From NCBI GenBank assembly GCA_016282015.1, contig JAEEJS010000001.1:1-64000 (forward strand): DNA of 64,000 nucleotides, given 5' to 3'. This DNA is from Bacteroidales bacterium. Lineage in GTDB: Bacteria > Bacteroidota > Bacteroidia > Bacteroidales > F082. The position numbers and the translations under genes are program-made. Shown in pieces: positions 23,838-34,422 of the stretch; within the stretch, counting starts at the first letter, position 1; every line of letters starts with the position of its first letter. The notes beneath the pieces were generated by a model. It searched no databases and had not been told where the DNA came from. It saw only the letters and a list, made by a program, of their open reading frames with translations.

Positions 23838-25727
23838 ATGAAAAGACTATTGACATTAGTAATGATGATGTTCGCTTGTGCCGCAGTGGCACAGGACACC
23901 ATTGTTTTGCAGGCCGTGGAGATTAACGCCGACGCCATACACCGTAACGTCGCCGAGACCGCCATGGAACGCAAGATGGATACAGCCTTGCTCAAGCGCC
24001 TCAACACCATCCCAATGTCTCAACTTTTGATACAGCACAGTCCCGTTTTCATCAAGACTTACGGCCCGGGAGGCGTAGCTACGGCTTCGTTTCGCGGTAC
24101 CACAGCCAGCCACACTCTGGTGCTCTGGAACGGATTCCAGATCAACGCGCCATCGCTCGGACAGGTCGACTTCAGCACCATACCTGTCTTCATGACCGAG
24201 CAGGTGGCATTGAAGTGGGGTAGCGGCACCTCGGCCAACAGCGGCGGATTGGGCGGCACTGTCAATATCGAAAACACTGAGCATTTCGGCGAGGGATGGA
24301 TTCTCGACCTTAAACAGACATACGGCAGTTTCAATACTTTCGGCTCTTACATTACTGCCGGTTATTCATGGGCGAGTCATCTGGTGCGGGTGAAGGCTTA
24401 TCGTTGCTCGAGCGACAACGACTTCGAGTATAACAACATAGGCGTGATTCCGCATCAGGTGATGAAGCAAAAAAACGCTGATTTTGTCGACTACGGCCTT
24501 ATGCCTGAATTTCAATGGCGGTTCCGTAAGTCGTTGATAACCATTGTGTCGTGGAATCAGTGGAGCGACCGCAACTGCCCGCAGATTATGCCTAATGTCA
24601 ACAACAGCAACACCAAGGAATATACCATAAACGACTACACCCGCAACATGGTTTCGTACAAAACCTACTGGAATACCGGTAAGATAGAGGTGAAGTCGGC
24701 CTATTTCTACGAGAAACAGCATTATTTCCTGGAGTCGTACACCAATATAGGTACTGTGGTTACCAAGATAAATTCCAAAAACGACGCCAATGTGCTGCAT
24801 CAGATAGCCGAAGTTGACCAGGATATTTACAGGTCGTGGAAGTTCAAGGGAAAAGTGCAGTGGGACTATGAGCAGGTGAAGTCGAACAACTACGACGGCG
24901 TCAAAGCCCGCAATACTCTGTCGTTTTACGGCGCTGTGGTGGGTAAGGTGTTGAAACCGTTGGACTTGCGTCTGACATTGCGCAACGATTTGGTAGACTG
25001 GAAGTCGGCCGGTTGGTTCCCTACAGCCACTCTTTCGTATAGCGCGCTCTATGTCAAAGGCTTGAAAGTCAACGCCGGATATAGTCATAATTACCGCAGC
25101 CCCAGCTTGAACGATCTTTACTGGCATCCGGGCGGCAATCCCGACTTGAAGCCTGAAAACGGCCGTACGGTGGACGGAAACATCAATTACACCAGGTCGT
25201 TCGGACTGTTTACCATTGAGGGACAGCTTGGAGCCTATTATTCAAAAGTTAAGGATTGGATACAATGGAAACCTACAGCCTGGCGTTACTGGGTGCCAGA
25301 GAATGTGGCAACCGTCATAGCATACGGCGCCGAGGCTCACCTGAAACTGGGTTACACTGTGGGTGACTGGGACTTCTCACTGTCGGGCAATTATGTGTAC
25401 AGCCATACTACCGACGAGATGGAAATCCAGCTGATTTACATACCTTTGCATCACGCCAACGCTTTTGCGGAGGTGAAATGGCATGATTGGAACCTTTCGT
25501 ACACCATGGAGTATACAGGTGAGCGTAAAACCTCCATGAATCCCAATGAATTCTATGGTTTCCGCTTGGATCCGTACATGCTGCACCATCTGGCCTTAGG
25601 CAAACGAATCAGACATTTTATAGTTGAGTTTAAGATAAATAATGTCACGGATGTGGATTATATGGCCATACTTTGGCGAGCCATGCCGGGCAGAAGCTTT
25701 GAAATCAGTTTAAATTATACGTTATGA
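23838..25727 (+). CDS. btuB: TonB-dependent cobalamin outer-membrane receptor BtuB
   Basis: 629 residues. The ATG at 23838 gives a signal peptide (1-18, ending AVAQ); an in-frame ATG at 23745 lies inside the riboswitch and is rejected. The plug domain is visible at about 45-160 (IPMSQLLIQHSPVFIKTYGPGG, ATASFRGTTASHTLVLWNG, LGGTVNIEN), followed by a beta barrel ending in an aromatic-rich strand (SFEISLNYTL). It lacks the carboxypeptidase-like N-terminal extension of SusC-type receptors. The cobalamin riboswitch directly upstream fixes the likely substrate as cobalamin or another corrinoid. It overlaps the next gene by ATGA (25724-25727). Confidence 0.93.
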   Translation: MKRLLTLVMMMFACAAVAQDTIVLQAVEINADAIHRNVAETAMERKMDTALLKRLNTIPMSQLLIQHSPVFIKTYGPGGVATASFRGTTASHTLVLWNGFQINAPSLGQVDFSTIPVFMTEQVALKWGSGTSANSGGLGGTVNIENTEHFGEGWILDLKQTYGSFNTFGSYITAGYSWASHLVRVKAYRCSSDNDFEYNNIGVIPHQVMKQKNADFVDYGLMPEFQWRFRKSLITIVSWNQWSDRNCPQIMPNVNNSNTKEYTINDYTRNMVSYKTYWNTGKIEVKSAYFYEKQHYFLESYTNIGTVVTKINSKNDANVLHQIAEVDQDIYRSWKFKGKVQWDYEQVKSNNYDGVKARNTLSFYGAVVGKVLKPLDLRLTLRNDLVDWKSAGWFPTATLSYSALYVKGLKVNAGYSHNYRSPSLNDLYWHPGGNPDLKPENGRTVDGNINYTRSFGLFTIEGQLGAYYSKVKDWIQWKPTAWRYWVPENVATVIAYGAEAHLKLGYTVGDWDFSLSGNYVYSHTTDEMEIQLIYIPLHHANAFAEVKWHDWNLSYTMEYTGERKTSMNPNEFYGFRLDPYMLHHLALGKRIRHFIVEFKINNVTDVDYMAILWRAMPGRSFEISLNYTL

Positions 25728-26797
25728 AAAAGAAACTTTTGTTTTTAGCTGTTGTTTTATCGATAGCATTTGTGTCTTGTAAGAAAGACAAATCGGATCC
25801 AACACCGCCAGCAAGCCCTTACAGAGGCGTTTTTGTGCTGAATGAAGGTACTTTCACCTATGCAAACTCTTCGTTGTCGTTCTACGACCCGGTGGCCGAC
25901 ACGGCAGCCAACAACCTGTTTTTTAGGGTTAACCACGCTCCGATAGGGGATGTGGGGCAGTCGCTGGCCAAATATAAAAACAGTCTTTATATTGTGGTCA
26001 ACAACAGTAAATACATTTATAAGGTTGATGCCAACAGTCTGCTGTATCAGGCCAAGCTGAAGGGCTTCAGCTCACCTCGTTACATGCTGACAGTCGGCAA
26101 CGACAAGGCATACGTTAGCGACCTGGAGCGCACCGGTATCTGGGTGGTCGACTTGAGCGACTTCAGCCACAAGAAGTTTATAGAAACAGGCAACACCACC
26201 GAGGCTATGGTGAAGGTCGGCAATGAGGTTTTTGTCACCAACTGGTCGAATTATTATACTTCAGGTGAAACTTCAAATAAGACAGTTCAAGTGATTGATT
26301 GTCAAAATGATGAATTAGTGGATGAAATAGAAGTTGCACAGGAGCCCAACTCTATGGTGGTGGATAAGCACAACCATATTTGGGTGCTTTGCAGCGGCAG
26401 CTACGAGGGCGTTCAAGACCCGGCTTTGATATGCATCGACCCGGTAACCAGAACCGTCATCAAGCGTTTCGATTTCATCCCGGGGGTGGATTATCCGAGT
26501 GGTCTGGCTGTCGACAAATCAGGCCAACATATTTATTTCATGAACGGCGGCTACGGTACTCTCAATGTCTACAAAATGTCGGTCGAGGCCGAACAGGTTC
26601 CTGAAACTCCGTTTATAGTGTCGGAAAGCAAGGTGTTCTATTCCATCAAGGTTGACCCGACCAACGACGAAGTCTACATCTCAAACGCCAAAAACTACGT
26701 CATGAACGGCGATGTGGAGCGTTATTCGGCTAGCGGAGAGTTTATCAGTAAGTTTGAAGCAGGTATTATACCCAGCTATATGCTTTTCAATTATTAA
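25724..26797 (+). CDS. btuG: BtuG-like surface lipoprotein, beta-propeller, corrinoid capture
   Basis: 357 residues. Lipoprotein signal with lipobox IAFVSC (Cys19), then KKDKSD and a proline-rich spacer. The rest is a series of propeller-blade repeats of YVTN/DUF5074 style (NKVYVSD-like strands: DKAYVSDLERTGIWVVDL, NEVFVTNW, NHIWVLCSG, QHIYFMNGG, DEVYISNAKNY). In Bacteroides, BtuG is a surface beta-propeller lipoprotein that binds cobalamin very tightly and partners with BtuB. The 4-base overlap with btuB and shared riboswitch support the same role here; the binding itself is inferred. Ends with a strong terminator. No btuCDF genes are nearby. Confidence 0.8.
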   Translation: MKKKLLFLAVVLSIAFVSCKKDKSDPTPPASPYRGVFVLNEGTFTYANSSLSFYDPVADTAANNLFFRVNHAPIGDVGQSLAKYKNSLYIVVNNSKYIYKVDANSLLYQAKLKGFSSPRYMLTVGNDKAYVSDLERTGIWVVDLSDFSHKKFIETGNTTEAMVKVGNEVFVTNWSNYYTSGETSNKTVQVIDCQNDELVDEIEVAQEPNSMVVDKHNHIWVLCSGSYEGVQDPALICIDPVTRTVIKRFDFIPGVDYPSGLAVDKSGQHIYFMNGGYGTLNVYKMSVEAEQVPETPFIVSESKVFYSIKVDPTNDEVYISNAKNYVMNGDVERYSASGEFISKFEAGIIPSYMLFNY

Positions 26798-26819
26798 ATC
26801 ATTTTCAATTTCATTGGAG

Positions 26820-26848
26820 GGCGCCGTCGTGAGACGGCGCCTTTTTTT
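26820..26848 (+). terminator. Terminator of the btuB-btuG operon
   Basis: Perfect 9-bp GC-rich stem GGCGCCGTC/GACGGCGCC with GTGA loop, followed by seven T. Confidence 0.92.
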
Positions 26849-26867
26849 GTAAAATTTGCAATAGACA

Positions 26868-26897
26868 TTGGATGTTATCAAAATTTTTGTAATTTTG
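26868..26897 (+). promoter_or_regulatory. Promoter of the frdCAB operon (-33 and -7 boxes)
   Basis: TTG at 26868-26870, 19-base spacer, TAATTTTG at 26890-26897: a well formed Bacteroidota promoter 25 bases before the frdC ATG. Confidence 0.65.
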
Positions 26898-26921
26898 TAG
26901 TTTGTATAAAACATTTATTTC

Positions 26922-27575
26922 ATGGGTAAAAAAGGACTATCTTCTATTACGAAAAAGCTTATAATGGCTATATCTGGCGCTGGCCTGGTAATCTTTTTGC
27001 TGTTTCATGGATCCATGAACCTGGTGGCGATTTTCTCGGAGGACGGTTACCGTATGATATGCGAGTTTTTGGGCGCCAATTGGTATGCGATAGTTGGAAC
27101 CATAGGCTTGGCCGTGCTGGTAGCTGTGCATCTGGTTTATGCATTCATACTTTCCTACCAGAACCGCAAGTCGCGCGGCAACAAGAAATACGCCGTGACT
27201 GAAAGACCGGAGGGAGTGTCGTGGGCATCGAGAAACATGTTGGCATTAGGCGCTTTCATCCTTTTCGGCTTGGCGTTTCACCTGTATGATTTCTGGGCCA
27301 AGATGCAGCTGGCTGAGATTAGGGGAGGTGTCCCGGCCGACGGAATAGACAGGTTAAAGTTCATATTCTCAAGCAATTATTTGAGCATAATGTACCTGAT
27401 TTGGCTGGTTGCCATTTGGTACCATCTGTCGCACGGCATAGCCAGCGTGATGCAGTCTATAGGCTGGAGCAACATAGTATGGCAGAGCCGCATTGAGTTT
27501 TTGGGCAAGCTGTTTGCCTTCATCATAGTGGCCATGTTCGCCTCGGTGGTGCTCTATTATTGGTTAATTGTGTAA
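26922..27575 (+). CDS. frdC: Fumarate reductase/succinate dehydrogenase cytochrome b subunit
   Basis: 217 residues with five hydrophobic helices, the single large membrane anchor typical of di-haem B-type enzymes of Bacteroidota. Candidate haem-ligand histidines lie in [24 protein letters not shown] and WYHLSHGI. It anchors FrdAB on the inner face of the cytoplasmic membrane and exchanges electrons with menaquinone. First gene of frdCAB, 10 bases before frdA. In this anaerobic context fumarate reduction is the likelier direction. Confidence 0.93.
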   Translation: MGKKGLSSITKKLIMAISGAGLVIFLLFHGSMNLVAIFSEDGYRMICEFLGANWYAIVGTIGLAVLVAVHLVYAFILSYQNRKSRGNKKYAVTERPEGVSWASRNMLALGAFILFGLAFHLYDFWAKMQLAEIRGGVPADGIDRLKFIFSSNYLSIMYLIWLVAIWYHLSHGIASVMQSIGWSNIVWQSRIEFLGKLFAFIIVAMFASVVLYYWLIV

Positions 27576-27585
27576 AACTTTGAAG

Positions 27586-29520
27586 ATGGAATTAAACTCA
27601 AACATACCAAACGGTCCTTTGTCTGAAAAGTGGACCAAGTATAAAATCAACCAGAAACTGGTGAATCCCGCCAACAAGCGCAAGCTGGACATCATTGTCA
27701 TAGGCACGGGCTTGGCTGGAGCTTCGGCTGCGGCTTCGTTTGGCGAGATGGGCTTCAATGTGAAGGTGTTCTGCATACAGGACAGCCCGCGCCGCGCACA
27801 TAGCATAGCGGCTCAGGGAGGCATAAACGCTGCCAAGAACTATGCCAACGACGGCGACAGCGTGCAGCGTCTGTTCAACGACACCATCAAGGGAGGCGAC
27901 TACCGTGCCCGTGAAGCCAATGTCTATCGTCTGGCAGAAGTGAGCAACAACATAATCGACCAATGTGTGGCACAGGGTGTGCCATTTGCCCGCGATTACA
28001 GCGGATTGCTGGCCAACCGTTCGTTCGGCGGAGCCCAAGTGTCACGCACATTCTACGCCAAAGGACAGACCGGACAGCAGCTCCTGCTTGGCGCTTACGG
28101 CGCTCTGAGCAAAGAAATAGAGAAGGGGACGGTAAAGATGTACACCCGCCGCGAGATGCTCGACCTGGTGGTCATAGACGGCAGGGCCAGGGGAGTGATA
28201 GTGCGCAACCTGATCACAGGCGAGCTGGAACGCTATGCGGCACATGCGGTGGTGGTGGCCTCTGGAGGCTACGGCCGTGTGTTCTACCTCTCGACCAACG
28301 CCATGTCATCGAACGGCTCTGCTATCTGGCAGTGCTACAAAAAAGGCGCATGCATGGCCAACCCTTGCTTTACACAGATTCACCCCACCTGCATACCGGT
28401 GCACGGCGACTATCAGTCGAAGCTCACTCTGATGAGCGAGTCGCTGCGTAACGACGGACGCATTTGGGTGCCAAAGGATGCCGAAAAGGCCCGCCTGCTG
28501 CGTGAAGGCAAAATTAAAGCCACCGACATTCCTGAAGAGGAGCGTGACTATTACCTCGAAAGAAGATATCCCGCATTTGGTAACCTGGTTCCCCGTGACG
28601 TCGCTTCGCGCGCGGCCAAAGAGCGCTGCGATGCAGGCTATGGCGTCAACAACACTGGCCGCGCGGTCTATCTCGACTTCAAGGAGGCTTTGCAACGTCT
28701 CGGAAAGAAAGCGGTGGAGGAGAAATACGGCAACCTGTTCGAGATGTACGAGCGTATAGTCGACGAGAACCCTTACGTCACCCCGATGATGATTTATCCG
28801 GCCGTGCACTACACCATGGGCGGCCTTTGGGTTGACTACGAGCTGCAGACCACGGTGAAGGGCTTGTTTGCCGCTGGCGAAGCCAACTTCTCAGACCATG
28901 GCGCCAACCGTTTGGGTGCTTCAGCCCTCATGCAGGGACTTTCTGACGGCTATTTCATCCTGCCTTACACCATGCAGAACTACCTGGCCGACCAGATCAA
29001 CGTGCCGCATTTCTCGACCGACTCCAAGGAGTTTGAAGAGGCCGAAAATGCTGTGCGTCAGAAGATTGCAAAGATTTTGGCTATCAACGGAAACACCACT
29101 GTCGACACCTTCCACCGCCGTCTCGGACACATTATGTGGGAGAAGGTCGGTATGGCGCGCACCGAGCAGAGCCTGACAGAAGCCATAGCAGAGATAAAAG
29201 AGTTGCGTGCCGAGTTCTGGCAGCATGTGAAGGTGCCGAAAACCGAAGGCATGAACACCGAGCTGGAGAAAGCGCTGAGAGTGGCCGACTTCCTGGAGAT
29301 GGGCGAGCTTATAGCCCGCGACGCTTTGATGCGTAACGAGTCGTGCGGCGGACACTTCCGCTCCGAGTACCAGACTCCTGACGGCGAGGCTCTCCGTGAT
29401 GACGAGCACTATGCCTTTGTCGCCGCCTACGAGTATCAAGGCGTTGACAATGAGCCGGTTCTTCACAAAGAAGAGCTTAGATTTGAAAATGTTGAATTAA
29501 AACAGAGAAACTATAAATGA
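27586..29520 (+). CDS. frdA: Fumarate reductase/succinate dehydrogenase flavoprotein subunit
   Basis: 644 residues; the ATG at 27586 is preferred over a GTG 18 bases upstream. Catalytic FAD subunit. Dinucleotide-binding loop [18 protein letters not shown] (about 39-56), covalent-FAD histidine segment [20 protein letters not shown], active-site region [15 protein letters not shown], and [15 protein letters not shown] followed by [22 protein letters not shown] in the capping/FAD region. Length and motifs agree with the Bacteroides/Wolinella-type enzyme. Overlaps frdB by ATGA. Confidence 0.96.
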   Translation: MELNSNIPNGPLSEKWTKYKINQKLVNPANKRKLDIIVIGTGLAGASAAASFGEMGFNVKVFCIQDSPRRAHSIAAQGGINAAKNYANDGDSVQRLFNDTIKGGDYRAREANVYRLAEVSNNIIDQCVAQGVPFARDYSGLLANRSFGGAQVSRTFYAKGQTGQQLLLGAYGALSKEIEKGTVKMYTRREMLDLVVIDGRARGVIVRNLITGELERYAAHAVVVASGGYGRVFYLSTNAMSSNGSAIWQCYKKGACMANPCFTQIHPTCIPVHGDYQSKLTLMSESLRNDGRIWVPKDAEKARLLREGKIKATDIPEEERDYYLERRYPAFGNLVPRDVASRAAKERCDAGYGVNNTGRAVYLDFKEALQRLGKKAVEEKYGNLFEMYERIVDENPYVTPMMIYPAVHYTMGGLWVDYELQTTVKGLFAAGEANFSDHGANRLGASALMQGLSDGYFILPYTMQNYLADQINVPHFSTDSKEFEEAENAVRQKIAKILAINGNTTVDTFHRRLGHIMWEKVGMARTEQSLTEAIAEIKELRAEFWQHVKVPKTEGMNTELEKALRVADFLEMGELIARDALMRNESCGGHFRSEYQTPDGEALRDDEHYAFVAAYEYQGVDNEPVLHKEELRFENVELKQRNYK

Positions 29521-30272
29521 ACATAAAATTAAAAATCTGGCGTCAGCACAATGCGGCTGCAAAAGGTGAATTCGTCGAGTATCAGTTGAATGAGGTCCCG
29601 GCTGAGGCTTCATTCCTTGAAATGCTTGACATTCTGAACGAGCAGTTGGTGCTTAAGGGCGACGACCCGGTGGCTTTCGACCATGACTGCCGCGAGGGTA
29701 TATGCGGTGCCTGTGGACTCTACATAAACGGACATCCGCACGGAAAGTTCAAGAACACCACCACTTGCCAGCTGCATATGCGCAAGTTCAAGGACGGTGA
29801 CACCATCACGGTGGAGCCTTGGCGTTCTGAGGCTTTCCCGATTATCAAGGACTTGATGGTCGACCGTTCGGCTTTTGACAAGCTCATTCAAGCCGGTGGC
29901 TACATCTCCGTTCATACGGGCGGAGTGCCGGATGCGAACACCATACCGGTCAGCAAACGTAACGCCGACCTGGCAATGGATGCCGCAGCCTGTATCGGTT
30001 GCGGAGCTTGTGTGGCGGCTTGCAAGAACAGCAGCGCCATGCTGTTCGTCGGAGCCAAGGTGTCGCAGTTTGCGCTGCTGCCTCAAGGCCAGATAGAAGG
30101 TGAGGACCGTGTGCAGAAGATGGTGGCCCGAATGGACGAGCTCGGATTCGGCAACTGCACCAACACTTTCGCATGTCAGGCCGAGTGCCCTAAAAATATC
30201 TCGGTGAGCAACATAGCCAGGATGAACCGTCAGTATCTGGCGGCAAAAATTGGCGGAAAGAAGACAAATTAA
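29517..30272 (+). CDS. frdB: Fumarate reductase/succinate dehydrogenase iron-sulfur subunit
   Basis: 251 residues. Carries a plant-type [2Fe-2S] motif ([18 protein letters not shown] with [11 protein letters not shown]), a [4Fe-4S] motif [15 protein letters not shown] and the last cluster region [16 protein letters not shown]. It relays electrons between FrdA flavin and the FrdC haems. Overlaps frdA by four bases and is followed by a glycosyltransferase whose start lies 10 bases after its stop, so transcription may run on. Confidence 0.95.
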   Translation: MNIKLKIWRQHNAAAKGEFVEYQLNEVPAEASFLEMLDILNEQLVLKGDDPVAFDHDCREGICGACGLYINGHPHGKFKNTTTCQLHMRKFKDGDTITVEPWRSEAFPIIKDLMVDRSAFDKLIQAGGYISVHTGGVPDANTIPVSKRNADLAMDAAACIGCGACVAACKNSSAMLFVGAKVSQFALLPQGQIEGEDRVQKMVARMDELGFGNCTNTFACQAECPKNISVSNIARMNRQYLAAKIGGKKTN

Positions 30273-30282
30273 GAGAAGTCGC

Positions 30283-31401
30283 ATGAAAATAGCTGTAAAT
30301 ACACGGTTGCTGCTGAAAGGCAAGCTTGAAGGCATCGGATGGGTGGCCTACGAGACGCTTAGCCGTATCGTAAAGGCTCATCCCGAGGATGAATTCTACT
30401 TCCTTTTCGACCGCAAGCCTGACCCTAAGTTTATTTTCGCCGACAACGTCAAGCCCGTGGTGCTGTTTCCGCAGGCCAGACATCCGTTCCTGTATATAAT
30501 CTACTTCGAAATATCGGTTACAAGGGCTTTGCGTAAGATTAGACCGGACATCTACCTCTCGACCGATGCTTATCTCAGCCTGCGCTCAAAAACGCCGCAA
30601 ATCGCAGTATTTCACGATATTAATTTCGAGCATTTCCCTCAGGACTTCCCGAGGCTGGCTCTGTGGCACTACAAGAAGTTCTTCCCGAAATATGCCCGTA
30701 AAGCCAAGCAAATCATAACGGTTTCGGGATTTTCGAAGCAGGATATAATTGACAACTACAAGGTTGAACCCGACAAGATAAATGTGGTTTACAATGCCGC
30801 AAACGAGGGCTTCAAGCCTTTGTCAGATGCAGAAAAGATACAGATTAGAGAGAAGTACACCTCTGGTTATCAATACTTTATGTTTGTGGGCTCGTTGCAT
30901 CCGCGCAAGAATCTGGCCCGACTGTTCCCGGCTTACGACATCTTCAAGGAGAAGACCGATTCGGACGTCAAGCTGCTGATAGTGGGAGAGAAGCGTTGGT
31001 GGACCGAGCCAATACAGAGAGCTTACGAGGCTATGAAACACAAGGACGATGTGGTTTTTGTGGGGCATCTGCAGATGAAGGAACTCAACGAGGTGACCGC
31101 AGCGGCTCTGGCATCGGTGTATGTTTCATATTTCGAGGGCTTTGGCATTCCGATAGTGGAGGCCTTCAAATGCGACGTGCCGGTAATCACATCAAATGTC
31201 ACCTCAATGCCCGAGGTGGCTGGAGACGCGGCTCTGCTGGTCGATCCGTTCAATGTGGACTCCATAGCGGAAGCCATGGTGAAGATGCTCAATGAGGACG
31301 TACGCAGGAATCTGATAGAAAAAGGCCGTGTCCGCAGGGAAGATTTCTCCTGGGACAAAGCCGCCGCCGGATGGTGGAACGTAATTAAGAACAACATTTA
31401 A
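30283..31401 (+). CDS. Family 4 (GT-B) glycosyltransferase
   Basis: 372 residues from the ATG at 30283 (an upstream in-frame ATG at 30250 lies inside frdB). GT-B fold with the nucleotide-sugar-binding region FVGSLHPRKNLARLF and the retaining GT4 E(x7)E motif in FEGFGIPIVEAFKCDVPVITS, then MPEVAGDAALLVDP. The donor and acceptor cannot be read from sequence; surface polysaccharide or glycolipid synthesis is likely. It is an isolated transferase between respiratory and purine genes. Confidence 0.87.
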   Translation: MKIAVNTRLLLKGKLEGIGWVAYETLSRIVKAHPEDEFYFLFDRKPDPKFIFADNVKPVVLFPQARHPFLYIIYFEISVTRALRKIRPDIYLSTDAYLSLRSKTPQIAVFHDINFEHFPQDFPRLALWHYKKFFPKYARKAKQIITVSGFSKQDIIDNYKVEPDKINVVYNAANEGFKPLSDAEKIQIREKYTSGYQYFMFVGSLHPRKNLARLFPAYDIFKEKTDSDVKLLIVGEKRWWTEPIQRAYEAMKHKDDVVFVGHLQMKELNEVTAAALASVYVSYFEGFGIPIVEAFKCDVPVITSNVTSMPEVAGDAALLVDPFNVDSIAEAMVKMLNEDVRRNLIEKGRVRREDFSWDKAAAGWWNVIKNNI

Positions 31402-31412
31402 ACAGTGATACT

Positions 31413-32792
31413 ATGGAAAAAATAGTTATGTATCCAGTGAAAGACACTAAAGAGACTGTCAACTGGAAAGATGTTCAGGGACAGCACATCACAGCAGTCG
31501 AACGTAACGTTTTGGTTTTGGGCTCAGGCGGCCGTGAACACGCCCTTGCGTGGAAGATAGCGCAGAGCGATAAAGTATCGAAGGTTTACATAGCCCCGGG
31601 CAATGCCGGAACGGCTTCTGTGGGTGGGAATCTAATTGTAAATATTGCTGATTTTAATGCAGTTAAAGATATTGTCTTAAAGTATCACATTAACCTTGTG
31701 GTGGTGGGTCCGGAGCAGCCTTTGGTGGATGGAATAGTCGACTTTTTCAAGGCTGATACAGAGCTGAAAGACGTCAAAATCATAGGCCCGGACAAGCAGG
31801 GTGCACAGCTGGAAGGCAGCAAGGCATACGCCAAAAACTTCATGGAAAAATATGGCATTCCGACGGCAAAATGCTTCACCGTGACCTCCGAAAACCTGGA
31901 CGAGGGTCTGAATTACCTCACCACTTTGGAGGCGCCTTACGTGCTGAAGGCCGACGGTCTGGCGGCAGGCAAGGGTGTGTTGATACTCAAAACCCTGAAA
32001 GAGGCCCAGTCGGAGCTGAAAGAGATGCTTTCCGGCAAGTTCGGCGCTGCTTCGGCCAAGGTTGTCATAGAGCAGTTCCTCGATGGCATAGAGGTGTCGA
32101 TGTTTGTGCTGACAGACGGCTCAAACTACGTCATTTTGCCTGAAGCCAAGGATTACAAGCGCATTGGCGACGGTGACACTGGCTTGAACACCGGCGGTAT
32201 GGGTGCCGTTTCGCCTGTTCCTTTCGTCACTCCTGACTTCGTGAAGAAGGTTGAGGACAGAATCATCAAACCGACCATAAACGGTATCAAAAATGAGAAA
32301 ATCGACTATAAAGGCTTCATTTTCCTGGGCTTGATGAACTGCGGAGGCGATCCTTATGTGATTGAATACAACGTCCGTATGGGTGACCCTGAGACAGAAG
32401 GCGTGATGACCCGCATCGACTCTGACTTTGCCGATATGCTTGACAAATGCGCACAGGGCAGGCTCAACGAGGCTCATTATAAGGCCAGCAGAGACACATC
32501 AGTCACAGTGATGCTGGTGTCGGGCGGCTACCCTGAGAAATACCAGAAAGGTATGGTAATCAGCGGTTTGGAAGATGTAAGTCCAGACTGCATAGTGGCC
32601 CATGCGGGTACAAAATTCGACGAAGACGGCCAAATAGTGACTTCTGGCGGACGCGTAATCGCAGTGACAGCTCACGGTAAAAACATTGAGGAAGCCCGTG
32701 AGAAGGCCTATATTAACGCTAAAATGATAAAATTTGACGGTAAGAACTTCCGTCACGACATAGGCGTCGACTTAATGAATTACCATGCTTAA
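31413..32792 (+). CDS. purD: Phosphoribosylamine-glycine ligase PurD
   Basis: 459 residues. ATP-grasp ligase of purine synthesis (phosphoribosylamine + glycine + ATP). NVLVLGSGGREHALAWKIAQS opens the N-terminal domain; VVGPEQPLVDGI, the ATP-grasp part APYVLKADGLAAGKGVLIL, NTGGMGAVSPVPF and YNVRMGDPETE are all present. Odd: about 31 residues precede the normal family start (VLVLGSGG) with no matching family segment; the only ATG available is 31413, otherwise a rare start within GTTTTGGTT would be needed. It overlaps the next gene by 8 bases. Confidence 0.94.
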   Translation: MEKIVMYPVKDTKETVNWKDVQGQHITAVERNVLVLGSGGREHALAWKIAQSDKVSKVYIAPGNAGTASVGGNLIVNIADFNAVKDIVLKYHINLVVVGPEQPLVDGIVDFFKADTELKDVKIIGPDKQGAQLEGSKAYAKNFMEKYGIPTAKCFTVTSENLDEGLNYLTTLEAPYVLKADGLAAGKGVLILKTLKEAQSELKEMLSGKFGAASAKVVIEQFLDGIEVSMFVLTDGSNYVILPEAKDYKRIGDGDTGLNTGGMGAVSPVPFVTPDFVKKVEDRIIKPTINGIKNEKIDYKGFIFLGLMNCGGDPYVIEYNVRMGDPETEGVMTRIDSDFADMLDKCAQGRLNEAHYKASRDTSVTVMLVSGGYPEKYQKGMVISGLEDVSPDCIVAHAGTKFDEDGQIVTSGGRVIAVTAHGKNIEEAREKAYINAKMIKFDGKNFRHDIGVDLMNYHA

Positions 32793-33777
32793 GTTCTTTA
32801 AACACAGCTACATGGCGCAGCTAGTCGTGATAGTGCTGCTGATAGCGGTGCTGTGGGCTCCTGTGTTTATCGGACAACCGTTTGACGTGGTGGAGGAGAG
32901 CCCCATTACGCCTCTTTACAACATTCTGACCGGCATGCTGGGCTCTTCGAACATTGCCATAACCATTCTGGTGATGGTGCTGTTCGCCGCTTGTGTGTTG
33001 TTTTTCAATGCGATGATGTCGGTCGACAACATGGTGACACACAACAGCAGCATAGCCGCCTTTGTGATGGTGCTGTGCATGTGTTGTGCGCCAATCCATA
33101 ATGAATACTATCCTTTCTTGGTCTCGCTGCCGTTTATCATGATAGCCCAGCAGACCATTTTCCTGATTTACGGATTGGAAAAGCCGGAGTTGTATCTGTT
33201 TAGGGCGGGCTTTTTCGTAGCCCTGGGCTCTATGTTTTATTTCCCGGCTACACTGCTGATATTCTGGGTGTTGCTTGCGTTGGCGGTACATGGAGTGAGG
33301 GAATTCAGACTGTACCTTATCCCTGTGGTGGGACTGCTGGTTCCATACATCATTCTGGCCTCGATATCATATATCGTCGGCGTTCCGACCAATTACATCG
33401 ATTATTACACCCATGCTGTCACAAGCTTCAGCTTGAAGAAAATCAGCCTGACAACTATGGAAATCACAGTGCTGGCGACAGTTTTCGCGCTTTCAGTGCT
33501 CTCGATAATAAAAATTTGGTCGCAGAATGCCGACAACACTATGGATGTCCGTAAGCGCAAAAGCGTTACATTGCTGCTGTTTATGTTGAGCATTTTTATG
33601 CTTTTCACCCAACAGCCGGTGATGTGCAACGGTATGTTTTTCCTGATGGCTTCGGTGATGATTTCTATGGCTCTCTGCTGTGTAAAAAGAACCAAACTGG
33701 TTGATATTGTGATAATTGTGATAATGGTGGCAGTTATCGCCAACCAGTATTTGCCTTTATTCGGAGTGATATTATGA
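32785..33777 (+). CDS. Polytopic membrane protein of unknown function (DUF6427-like)
   Basis: 330 residues with about nine hydrophobic segments spread along the whole length and only short loops ([28 protein letters not shown]). No catalytic motif recognised. The general plan recalls the Bacteroidota DUF6427 membrane proteins, but that is a loose impression. The start overlaps the purD stop (ATGCTTAA) and the stop overlaps rnhB by ATGA, so it is translationally coupled within a housekeeping operon. Confidence 0.7.
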   Translation: MLKFFKHSYMAQLVVIVLLIAVLWAPVFIGQPFDVVEESPITPLYNILTGMLGSSNIAITILVMVLFAACVLFFNAMMSVDNMVTHNSSIAAFVMVLCMCCAPIHNEYYPFLVSLPFIMIAQQTIFLIYGLEKPELYLFRAGFFVALGSMFYFPATLLIFWVLLALAVHGVREFRLYLIPVVGLLVPYIILASISYIVGVPTNYIDYYTHAVTSFSLKKISLTTMEITVLATVFALSVLSIIKIWSQNADNTMDVRKRKSVTLLLFMLSIFMLFTQQPVMCNGMFFLMASVMISMALCCVKRTKLVDIVIIVIMVAVIANQYLPLFGVIL

Positions 33778-34370
33778 ACCTGAAGCCGTTTTTCACCGAT
33801 AATCTGATAGAGGCAGGCTGCGATGAGGCCGGTAGGGGCTGCATAGCGGGCCCGGTGGTGGCTGCGGCTGTGATTCTGCCACGCGGTATGGATTTCCCGG
33901 AGTTTGACGACTCAAAAAAGCTCTCTGAAAAGCAGCGTGAGAAGTTGAGAATCAAAGTGTTGGAGAGCGCTGCGGCTTACGGAGTCGGCATAGTTTCAGC
34001 CGAAGAGATAGACGAAATAAACATACTCAACGCCTCGTTTCTGGCCATGCACCGTGCCATAGATCAGCTGAAGATACGACCAGAGCTGCTGCTCATAGAC
34101 GGCAACCGTTTCAATCCGTACAAGGGTATAAAACATCAGTGCATAGTTGGGGGCGACGCCAAATTCCAGTCGATAGCGGCTGCCTCGATTTTAGCAAAGA
34201 CCACCCGTGATCACATTATGCAAGAGCTTGACAATCAATATCCTTTGTATAATTGGAGGCAAAATAAAGGCTATCCGACCATTGAGCATAAGAACGCGGT
34301 GGCCGAGCACGGCATGTCGCCCTATCACCGTAAGACGTTCAATATGTCGATACAATTGAAATTATTTTAA
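33774..34370 (+). CDS. rnhB: Ribonuclease HII
   Basis: 198 residues. Endonuclease cutting RNA in RNA-DNA hybrids and removing ribonucleotides from DNA. The family signatures are clear: [20 protein letters not shown] with the first Asp-Glu pair, [22 protein letters not shown], and [22 protein letters not shown]. Length is normal. ATGA overlap with the membrane protein upstream; 52 bases then separate it from porX. Confidence 0.95.
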   Translation: MNLKPFFTDNLIEAGCDEAGRGCIAGPVVAAAVILPRGMDFPEFDDSKKLSEKQREKLRIKVLESAAAYGVGIVSAEEIDEINILNASFLAMHRAIDQLKIRPELLLIDGNRFNPYKGIKHQCIVGGDAKFQSIAAASILAKTTRDHIMQELDNQYPLYNWRQNKGYPTIEHKNAVAEHGMSPYHRKTFNMSIQLKLF

Positions 34371-34422
34371 GCTTTTGTAAAACAATAAGTAATCTTTCAC
34401 GTTCTAATAAAAAATTGATATT

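Noticed and set aside
24366..25127. Long open frame on the strand opposite btuB (253 codons), and similar long antisense frames under the GH3 fusion (55840-56721, 57538-58281) and frdB (29610-30335).
   Set aside because: They lie fully inside well-supported genes, have no family resemblance, no promoter, and amino-acid content typical of shadow frames of GC-rich coding DNA.
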